A DNA stretch of 64,000 nt, taken from assembly GCA_900465675.1 (NCBI GenBank), contig UBJR01000019.1, positions 62,001 through 126,000 on the forward strand, written 5' to 3'. Below are positions 58,184-64,000 of the stretch, piece after piece; within the stretch, counting starts at the first letter, position 1, and each line of letters begins with the position of its first letter. Below the pieces are notes generated by a model, which searched no databases, had not been told where the DNA came from, and saw nothing but the letters and a program-made list of their open reading frames with translations. Both the position numbers and the translations under genes were made by a program. The DNA is from Hyphomicrobiales bacterium. Its GTDB lineage: Bacteria; Pseudomonadota; Alphaproteobacteria; Rhizobiales; Rhizobiaceae.

Positions 58184-59459
58184 TACGGTTGCGCAGAGCC
58201 CTGACATTGACGTGCTGATGAACGACATCGGCCGCAAGGCAAAGGCTGCAGCGCGACCGTTGGGCTTTGCCTCCACCGAAAGCAAGAACAAGGCCTTGAA
58301 TGCCATGGCCGATGCGATCCTTCGGAACAAGGCGCATATCCTGGCGGAGAACGCCAAGGACCTGAAGGATGTCGAAGGCGGCAGCCTGCTGGCTTCCTTC
58401 GTCGATCGGCTGACGCTCAATGACAAGCGCGTCACCGAGATGGCTGAAGGCATCCGCACCATTGCCGCACTCAAGGATCCTGTCGGCGAAATCATCGCCG
58501 CCTGGGACCGGCCGAACGGCCTGAAGATCGAGCGCACCCGCACGCCGCTCGGCGTCATCGGCGTGATCTTCGAAAGCCGCCCGAACGTGACCGCCGATGC
58601 CGGCGCGCTATGCCTGAAGGCCGGAAACGCCGTCATCTTGCGTTGCGGTTCAGATTCGCGCCGTTCCTCGCAGGCAATCCATGCCTGCCTGGTGGAGGGA
58701 TTGAAGGAAGCCGGGCTGCCCGAACACGCCATCCAGCTCGTACCGGTCACCGACCGGGCGGCCGTCGGCGCCATGCTGCGCGGCCTGGAAGGCGCGATCG
58801 ATGTCATCGTCCCGCGCGGCGGCAAGAGCCTTGTCGCTCGCGTCCAGAACGAGGCCCGCGTGCCGGTTTTCGCCCATCTCGAAGGGCTTTGCCACGTCTA
58901 CGTCGATAAATCCGCCCATCTCGCCATGGCAAAAGACATCATCGTCAACGCCAAGATGCGCCGTACCGGCGTCTGCGGCGCTGCGGAAACCCTGCTGATC
59001 GATAAAGCGGTGGCAGGTACCCACCTGAAGCCGTTGCTAGAAGCGCTGGCTGCCGCCGGATGCGAGATTCGCGGCTCCGCGGCAGTGGTCGATGCTATCC
59101 CCGGCACCAAACCGGCAACGGAAGAGGACTGGTCGACGGAATATCTCGACGCGGTGATCTCGGTTGCCATCGTCGACGGCATATCGGGCGCGATCGACCA
59201 CATCCAGACATACTCCTCGAACCACACCGAGGCAGTGCTTGCCGAAGACTCTGATGTCGTCGAGCGCTTCTTCACCGAGATCGATTCCGCCATCCTGCTG
59301 CACAATGCCTCGACCCAGTTTGCCGATGGCGGCGAGTTCGGCATGGGCGCGGAGATCGGCATCGCCACCGGCAAGATGCATGCCCGCGGCCCTGTCGGCG
59401 TCGAACAGCTGACCTCCTTCAAATACCGCGTTCGCGGCACCGGACAGACGCGGCCCTGA
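58176..59459 (+). CDS. proA: gamma-glutamyl phosphate reductase
   Basis: The product is a 427-residue NADPH-dependent reductase, second step of proline synthesis, yielding glutamate semialdehyde. Landmarks are P-L-G-V-I-G-V-I-F-E-S-R-P-N-V-T near residue 125, L-K-A-G-N-A-V-I-L-R-C-G-S-D-S, and the catalytic cysteine in R-T-G-V-C-G-A-A-E-T near residue 270. Length is normal. It is translationally coupled to proB and followed immediately by nadD, forming the obgE-proB-proA-nadD run. Confidence 0.97.
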   Translation: MLDTVAQSPDIDVLMNDIGRKAKAAARPLGFASTESKNKALNAMADAILRNKAHILAENAKDLKDVEGGSLLASFVDRLTLNDKRVTEMAEGIRTIAALKDPVGEIIAAWDRPNGLKIERTRTPLGVIGVIFESRPNVTADAGALCLKAGNAVILRCGSDSRRSSQAIHACLVEGLKEAGLPEHAIQLVPVTDRAAVGAMLRGLEGAIDVIVPRGGKSLVARVQNEARVPVFAHLEGLCHVYVDKSAHLAMAKDIIVNAKMRRTGVCGAAETLLIDKAVAGTHLKPLLEALAAAGCEIRGSAAVVDAIPGTKPATEEDWSTEYLDAVISVAIVDGISGAIDHIQTYSSNHTEAVLAEDSDVVERFFTEIDSAILLHNASTQFADGGEFGMGAEIGIATGKMHARGPVGVEQLTSFKYRVRGTGQTRP

Positions 59460-59460
59460 C

Positions 59461-60081
59461 GTGATTCCAGAAGGACTAGACCGGCACTATCTTCGCATGC
59501 CGCACACCGAGCGCGGCATGGTCGTCGGTCTTTTCGGAGGGTCCTTCGATCCGCCGCACCAGGGCCATGCGCTGGTGGCCGAGATCGCCATCCGCCGTCT
59601 CGGGCTTGATCAGCTATGGTGGATGGTTACGCCCGGCAATCCATTGAAGAGCCGCAATCACCTGGCACCGCTGGCCGAACGCATCGCCCTCAGCGAAGCG
59701 ATCGCGCCGGATCCGCATATCAAGGTCACGGCTTTCGAACAGGCGCTGGGGATCAGCTATACGGCCAACACGCTGGCGAAGGTGAAAGCCCGCAATCCGC
59801 ATGTTCACTTCGTCTGGATCATGGGTGCCGACAGCCTGCAGACATTCCACAAGTGGCAGAAATGGCAGGATATCGCAAAGACCTTCCCGATCGCCGTCAT
59901 CGACCGCCCGGGATCGACGCTGTCCTTCCTGTCGTCGAAGATGGCGAAGACCTTCGACTACGCGCGTGTCGATGAAGACGATGCAAGAGCGCTCTGGAAA
60001 AAACCGGCGCCTGCCTGGACCTTCATTCATGGGCCACGTTCGGCGCTGAGTTCGACCGCGATCCGCAAGGCCGCCGAATAA
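59461..60081 (+). CDS. nadD: nicotinate-nucleotide adenylyltransferase
   Basis: The product is a 206-residue enzyme joining ATP and nicotinate mononucleotide in NAD synthesis. The nucleotidyltransferase motif G-G-S-F-D-P-P-H-Q-G-H is near residues 26-36 and the C-terminal S-S-T-A-I-R motif is at 197-202. W-W-M-V-T-P-G-N-P-L-K and I-M-G-A-D-S-L are conserved. The GTG at 59461 follows the proA stop by one base; an ATG at 59497, closer to the conserved domain, is an equally good start, and neither has a strong ribosome-binding site. No rsfS gene follows it here. Confidence 0.94.
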   Translation: MIPEGLDRHYLRMPHTERGMVVGLFGGSFDPPHQGHALVAEIAIRRLGLDQLWWMVTPGNPLKSRNHLAPLAERIALSEAIAPDPHIKVTAFEQALGISYTANTLAKVKARNPHVHFVWIMGADSLQTFHKWQKWQDIAKTFPIAVIDRPGSTLSFLSSKMAKTFDYARVDEDDARALWKKPAPAWTFIHGPRSALSSTAIRKAAE

Positions 60082-60105
60082 TCCGAGTTGTGAGAAGAGC
60101 AGAAA

Positions 60106-60226
60106 TGAAAAGCCCGACGGGGGAGGATCCGTCGGGCTTCATAAACTTGATCGACAACTGGGAGGAGGAGTGTTGCCGATCCATATCGAACGGCCTTGGG
60201 AGGAGGAGTGGCCGTTTCGATGCTTA
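60106..60226 (-). ncRNA. alpha-r14 / 'cuckoo'-type small RNA with anti-Shine-Dalgarno loops
   Basis: On the minus strand three hairpins follow one another. The first (60189-60216) has AACGGCC/GGCCGTT and a loop with CCTCCTCCC. The second (60149-60181) has a 10-bp stem and the same loop core. The third (60110-60139) is an 11-bp terminator stem with TCCTCCC in the loop and a TTTTC tail. In the second stem one pair is G-U on the minus strand but A-C on the plus strand, which supports minus-strand transcription. A TATGAT -10-like element lies at 60233-60238. CCUCCUCCC loops are the hallmark of the rhizobial alpha-r14/cuckoo RNAs. It is convergent with nadD, whose transcript could also use the third hairpin. 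Confidence 0.82.
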
Positions 60227-60347
60227 AGTTCTATCATAATCGATTGAAAAATGAACATCGTATATCGCAATGCAGCAATGCGCAGTATGCAAGGCTAGGC
60301 TAAGCATTCCGGATGATCCTGCTCGTTTTTCGGGCAATCCAAACGGG

Positions 60348-61136
60348 CTATCGGTAGACCCGCTCGGAAAAGGCGCTCATTCCAGACCTGATCATCAGTT
60401 CGTAGACCATTCGCCTGCTGATTGGATTATGGAGCCTTGCAACTTTGGATCCGAGAAACTCCGTCTCCGTGTGGTCGAAGGCGGTCAGATCCGCCGCATT
60501 GGCGATGGTGTCATAGTAGAACTGATGGTGATCCCGGCGGCAGACGTAGGTCTTGTATTTGGTCATGCAGAAAGCAGAGAACTCCGCACCGTTTTCCCGC
60601 AGGAAATCGGCAACGCCGACAGTAACCTCCGGCCAGGCCGGATTGAACGTGTCGTCGAAGGCGATGATGCCGTGTGGCGCGAGGCTATCCTTCGCCAACC
60701 GGCTATCGGCGACGATATGCGGCAACATGTGGCCGCCATCGATGCTGAAGAAACGGACTTCTCCGATCTTGTCCTTTATCTCGCTTGCCGAGAGCCGGGT
60801 ACTGTCGCCGGTGACGACCAACGCCTCGTCAACGGCAAGCCCAAGCCGCCGTCCGTTATCCAGGAAACGCCCGTATTGCGGCGAAGCGCCGTCGCCGGTC
60901 TGGCCGATGTCGAACAGATCGATCGCCAGCAGTTTCTGATCCGGCCCGCAGATCTTCCGGAACAGATAATAGGAGCGTCCGTAGAAGACGCCGATCTCGG
61001 CTATGCCACCGTCAAGGTTGTCGCTGTTTTGTCTTTGCAATAGAGAGAGGAACACAAGTGCGTCGGGCGGATCGATATATCCTTCGATCGTCTGTAAATC
61101 GTGGAAGATGAATTTCCGTGTCGCCGAGTTCATCAA
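60348..61136 (-). CDS. class I SAM-dependent methyltransferase
   Basis: The product is a 262-residue cytoplasmic protein with a Rossmann methyltransferase core of the Methyltransf_24/TylF-like kind. G-I-A-E-I-G-V-F-Y-G-R-S (near residue 46) is the SAM loop, L-A-I-D-L-F-D gives the acidic ribose-binding residue, and F-F-S-I-D-G-G-H...I-A-F-D-D-T-F carries metal-binding acidic positions. Such enzymes often methylate sugars or secondary metabolites, sometimes beside glycosyltransferase genes, but none is adjacent here. ATG codons at 61136 and 61133 are both possible. It is divergent from modA and convergent with the small RNA. Confidence 0.83.
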   Translation of the reverse strand: MMNSATRKFIFHDLQTIEGYIDPPDALVFLSLLQRQNSDNLDGGIAEIGVFYGRSYYLFRKICGPDQKLLAIDLFDIGQTGDGASPQYGRFLDNGRRLGLAVDEALVVTGDSTRLSASEIKDKIGEVRFFSIDGGHMLPHIVADSRLAKDSLAPHGIIAFDDTFNPAWPEVTVGVADFLRENGAEFSAFCMTKYKTYVCRRDHHQFYYDTIANAADLTAFDHTETEFLGSKVARLHNPISRRMVYELMIRSGMSAFSERVYR

Positions 61137-61249
61137 ACCTGCAGATCCTCTTCGCCTGTGATTTCATAGCGTTTTTCGCATCTATAGGCACGAAGTAAAC
61201 AGCAGATCAGGCAGGATTATCAAGCTTAACGTAGCGAATTTCGGATTCT

Positions 61250-61316
61250 ACTTGGAATTTCAGCACGATAGGCAAGAATATCTGCAATTTATACGCGATA
61301 AATTCCAAGTTTATCG
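61250..61316. repeat. inverted repeats in the methyltransferase / modA gap
   Basis: ACTTGGAATTT (61250-61260) and its exact complement (61300-61310) are 39 bases apart. The right arm also sits in a separate palindrome, CGATAAA-N7-TTTATCG (61296-61316). The gap is AT-rich and holds both divergent promoters. Confidence 0.6.
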
Positions 61317-61402
61317 ATTCATTTGTGGCAATACTTAGGCAGAAAATGTGGCCACGCATCAATATGTTTGTGAAAATATATCCCTAGCCAAGGCGAGGCA
61401 GA

Positions 61403-61427
61403 TCGATATATTCGCTTCGATATTTCG
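61403..61427 (+). promoter_or_regulatory. tandem TCGATAT(A)TTCG repeats before modA
   Basis: TCGATATATTCG and TCGATATTTCG lie 2 bases apart, ending 18 bases before the modA start. The place suits an operator for a molybdate-responsive regulator such as ModE, but the match to known ModE sites is loose. Confidence 0.35.
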
Positions 61428-61445
61428 AACCGGGGAGTGAATTTT

Positions 61446-62237
61446 ATGCAGAACCGCCGTCATTGGATGAAACTGGCTATGGCCGCTATTTCCGCCGGCT
61501 TTATCGGCCTCGGCACCCTGCCGCAGCCGGCTGCGGCCGCCGAAAAGGTGACCGTCTTCGCCGCTGCGAGCCTGAAGGACGCCCTCGATGCCGCAAACGC
61601 CGCCTGGGCCAAGGAAAGCGGCAAGGAAGCCGTGGTCTCCTATGCTGCCAGCGGCGCGCTTGCCAAGCAGATTGAAAACGCCGCACCGGCAGACGTCTTC
61701 ATTTCCGCCGATCTGAACTGGATGGATTATGTCGCCGGCAAGAAGCTGATCAAGGACGACACCCGCTCCAACCTTCTCGGCAACCGTCTGGTGCTGGTCG
61801 CCGCCAAGGACAAGGCGAAGCCTGTCGATATCAAGCAGGGCTTCGACCTTGCGGGCCTGATCGGCGACGGCAAGCTGGCAATGGGCGAGCCGAAATCCGT
61901 TCCGGCCGGCAAATACGGCCAGGCCGCCCTCGACAAGCTGGGCATCTGGAAGTCGGTTGAGCCGAAGGCCGCCTTCGCCGAGAGTGTTCGCGCCGCACTG
62001 GCACTCGTTTCGCGCGGTGAAGTGCCTTACGGCATCGTCTACCAGACCGACGCAGCCGCCGATAAGGGCGTTGCGATCGTCGGCACCTTCCCGGCCGATT
62101 CCCACCCACCGATCATCTATCCGGTGGCGCTGCTCGCCGAAAGCAAGAATGCCGATGCCGCCGCTTATCTCGACTTCCTGAAATCCGACAAGGCCGCACC
62201 GTTCTTCACCGCGCAGGGTTTCACGATCCTGAAGTGA
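61446..62237 (+). CDS. modA: molybdate ABC transporter substrate-binding protein
   Basis: The product is a 263-residue periplasmic molybdate/tungstate binder. A signal peptide (residues 1-31, with R-R near the start, ending A-A-A-A-E) is followed by the ModA start V-F-A-A-A-S-L-K-D-A-L. Y-A-A-S-G-A-L-A-K-Q-I, A-D-V-F-I-S-A-D and the C-terminal Y-G-I-V-Y-Q-T-D-A are typical oxyanion-site blocks. The ATG at 61446 has GGGGAG 8 bases upstream and is preferred over a GTG three codons earlier that overlaps this site. A strong hairpin separates it from modB. Confidence 0.95.
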   Translation: MQNRRHWMKLAMAAISAGFIGLGTLPQPAAAAEKVTVFAAASLKDALDAANAAWAKESGKEAVVSYAASGALAKQIENAAPADVFISADLNWMDYVAGKKLIKDDTRSNLLGNRLVLVAAKDKAKPVDIKQGFDLAGLIGDGKLAMGEPKSVPAGKYGQAALDKLGIWKSVEPKAAFAESVRAALALVSRGEVPYGIVYQTDAAADKGVAIVGTFPADSHPPIIYPVALLAESKNADAAAYLDFLKSDKAAPFFTAQGFTILK

Positions 62238-62280
62238 TCGAACTGAAATGATTGCAGAATTTCTTTCTGCAGCTTAGCGT

Positions 62281-62312
62281 GAAGGCTCGCATTTCTGCGA
62301 GCCTTCTATTTT
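62281..62312 (+). terminator. terminator/attenuator between modA and modB
   Basis: GAAGGCTCGCA and its exact complement with a 4-base loop are followed by TATTTTT. A smaller TGCAGAA-type hairpin precedes it. It should stop most transcripts after modA, giving excess binding protein over ModBC. Confidence 0.85.
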
Positions 62313-62327
62313 TGGAGAAGACGGATC

Positions 62328-63029
62328 TTGGATGCCCTTGGCCTGAGCGCGGAAGAATGGACGGCGATCATGCTCAGCCTTCGCGTCTCCATCGTGGCGA
62401 TGATCGCCAGCCTGCCTTTCGGCATCGGCGCAGCGCTGCTGCTCGCCCGCGGCCGCTTCTACGGCAAGTCGATTCTGAACGGCATCATCCATCTTCCGCT
62501 CATCCTGCCCCCTGTCGTCACAGGCTTCATCCTTCTCGTCCTGTTCGGCCGACGTGGGCCGATTGGCAGCCTGCTCGACCAATATCTCGGCATCGTCCTC
62601 TCGTTCCGCTGGACGGGCGCTGCGCTGGCCTGCGCGGTGATGGGCTTCCCGCTGATGGTGCGCAGCATTCGCCTCTCCATCGAAGCGGTCGACCGCAAGC
62701 TCGAAGAAGCGGCAGGCACTCTCGGCGCAAGTCCGCTCTGGGTATTCCTGACTGTTACCCTACCGCTGACATTGCCTGGCATCATCGCGGGAATGATCTT
62801 GTCTTTTGCAAAGGCCATGGGCGAGTTCGGCGCCACGATCACCTTCGTCTCGAACATCCCCGGCGAAACCCAAACGCTGTCCGCCGCGATCTACACCTTC
62901 ACGCAGGTGCCGGGCGGCGATGCCGGCGCCTTCAGGCTGACGCTGGTAGCCGTCGCCATCTCCATGGCGGCGCTACTGGCATCCGAATACATGGCCTATC
63001 TCGCCGGCCGGAAAGTGGATCCGGCATGA
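62328..63029 (+). CDS. modB: molybdate ABC transporter permease
   Basis: The product is a 233-residue inner-membrane permease with about five helices. H-L-P-L-I-L-P-P-V-V-T-G-F near residue 55 is the ModB/CysT-type signature, and the coupling loop reads L-E-E-A-A-G-T-L-G-A-S near 130. The start is a TTG at 62328, with GGAG 10 bases upstream; no ATG is suitably placed before the first helix. The stop overlaps modC (ATGA). Confidence 0.95.
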   Translation: MDALGLSAEEWTAIMLSLRVSIVAMIASLPFGIGAALLLARGRFYGKSILNGIIHLPLILPPVVTGFILLVLFGRRGPIGSLLDQYLGIVLSFRWTGAALACAVMGFPLMVRSIRLSIEAVDRKLEEAAGTLGASPLWVFLTVTLPLTLPGIIAGMILSFAKAMGEFGATITFVSNIPGETQTLSAAIYTFTQVPGGDAGAFRLTLVAVAISMAALLASEYMAYLAGRKVDPA

Positions 63030-64000
63030 CACTGACCGTTGACGCCCGCCACCGCCTCGGCGCCTTCCGACTCGACGGCGCCTTCATCTCAGAGAACGGC
63101 GTGACTGCGCTCTTCGGCCGTTCCGGATCCGGCAAGACCTCGATGATCCGTATCATCGCCGGCCTGACACGCCCGGAAGAGGGCAGGGTGCTTCTCGATG
63201 GCGAACCGTTGACCGATACTGCCAAGGGCATCTTCGTTCCGCGCCACCGCCGCCGCTTCGGCTATGTCTTTCAGGAGGCGCGGCTTTTCCCGCATCTGAG
63301 CGTCCGCAGCAACCTCACCTATGGCCGCTGGTTCGCGCCGAAAGCCGGGCGCGCGGATAATTTCGATCGCATCATCGACATGCTGGGGATCGAGCCGCTG
63401 CTGACTCGCGCACCGGCAAAACTCTCCGGCGGCGAGAGGCAGCGTGTGGCAATCGGCCGGGCACTGCTGTCTTCCCCGCGCCTGCTTCTGATGGACGAGC
63501 CGCTGGCAGCGCTCGATGAAGCACGCAAGGCCGAAATCCTGCCTTACCTCGAGCGTTTGCGCGACGAGACGCAGATCCCGATCGTCTATGTCAGCCACTC
63601 GATCGCCGAGGTCGCCCGCCTGGCGAACCAGGTCGTCGTCATGCGCGACGGCAGGGTGGAAGCAATCGGCAGCGCCGCCGACATTCTGAGCCGGCCATCG
63701 GGAAGCGAAGGGCGGCGGGAGGCCGGCGCGCTTCTGGAGGGGACGGTCGCAAGCGTCGACCCGAAACACCAGCTGGCGACGGTGACACTGAAGACAGGCG
63801 AGCTGCAGGTACCGAGTGCCGCGGCCGAGCCGGGCAAGCGGGTGCGCATCCTGATCCCGGCCCGCGACGTCATGCTGGCGACTGCGAAGCCCGAGGGCTT
63901 GAGCGCCCTCAACATCATTGTCGGAACCATCCGCGAACTGGCGCCTGCCGACGATGGCACGGTCGAGGTTCAGGTCGATTGCGGCGGCGATGTCATCCTG
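63026..64000 (+). CDS. modC: molybdate ABC transporter ATP-binding protein, partial at window end
   Basis: The first 325 codons of ModC are present; the gene runs past the window. The ATPase domain has Walker A G-R-S-G-S-G-K-T at 31-38, V-F-Q-E-A-R-L-F-P-H-L-S, L-S-G-G-E-R-Q-R and L-L-M-D-E-P-L-A-A-L-D. It is followed by the start of the C-terminal Mop/TOBE molybdate-sensing domain (V-P-S-A-A-A-E-P-G-K-R-V-R-I-L-I-P-A-R-D-V), in which intracellular molybdate can inhibit transport. The ATG overlaps the modB stop. Confidence 0.95.
   Translation, partial: MTLTVDARHRLGAFRLDGAFISENGVTALFGRSGSGKTSMIRIIAGLTRPEEGRVLLDGEPLTDTAKGIFVPRHRRRFGYVFQEARLFPHLSVRSNLTYGRWFAPKAGRADNFDRIIDMLGIEPLLTRAPAKLSGGERQRVAIGRALLSSPRLLLMDEPLAALDEARKAEILPYLERLRDETQIPIVYVSHSIAEVARLANQVVVMRDGRVEAIGSAADILSRPSGSEGRREAGALLEGTVASVDPKHQLATVTLKTGELQVPSAAAEPGKRVRILIPARDVMLATAKPEGLSALNIIVGTIRELAPADDGTVEVQVDCGGDVIL

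Noticed and set aside
60149..60216. Plus-strand small RNA with GGGAGGAGGAG loops
   Set aside because: The second stem has an A-C mismatch on the plus strand but G-U on the minus strand, and the -10-like element and T-tail also point to the minus strand.

Overview
The window is chromosomal DNA from a fast-growing rhizobium, most likely the Rhizobium etli / leguminosarum / tropici group. The evidence is a 1154-residue pyruvate carboxylase of the R. etli type with its biotinyl lysine at position 1119, an ndvA/opgC/ndvB cyclic beta-1,2-glucan cluster, a minus-strand RNA with CCUCCUCCC hairpin loops like the rhizobial alpha-r14 'cuckoo' RNAs, many solute-binding ABC operons, and high GC with alphaproteobacterial codon use.

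Layout. 1-1.2 kb: 5' part of an MFS transporter behind a DeoR-type regulator. 1.4-3.7 kb: polar amino-acid ABC operon. 3.7-8.8 kb: FMN reductase, pyc and a LuxR-type solo regulator. 9.1-21.4 kb: cyclic glucan exporter NdvA, a VOC protein, the OpgC-type substituent transferase and the giant synthase NdvB. 21.7-23.2 kb: small stress-type genes (DUF1328, Dps, two short proteins). 23.4-29.7 kb: dipeptide-type ABC operon with an M19 dipeptidase. 29.9-33.5 kb: CUT2 sugar ABC operon. 33.8-38.8 kb: DUF1993, sulfatase/phosphonate monoester hydrolase-like enzyme, galE, and a PAS-GGDEF-EAL protein.

39.06-52.59 kb is an integrative and probably mobilisable element of about 13.5 kb inserted in the 3' end of a tRNA-Ser(CGA) gene. 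An 18-bp direct repeat forms its ends. It carries a tyrosine recombinase beside the tRNA, repeated arm-type sites at both ends, a MobV/Pre-like relaxase, a small protein with family-A DNA polymerase motifs, a type III restriction-modification pair, and several unknown genes. A 7-mer (AGGATTC/GAATCCT) is strongly over-represented across it, in several reading frames and on both strands, and forms an evenly spaced array near the left end.

After the tRNA the conserved chromosome resumes: rplU-rpmA, two overlapping GNAT acetyltransferases, an EEP-family hydrolase, obgE-proB-proA-nadD, the cuckoo-type RNA, a SAM methyltransferase, and modABC running off the window end. In three of the four ABC operons that begin with a binding-protein gene, a strong hairpin lies directly after that gene, which fits differential expression of binding protein over membrane components.
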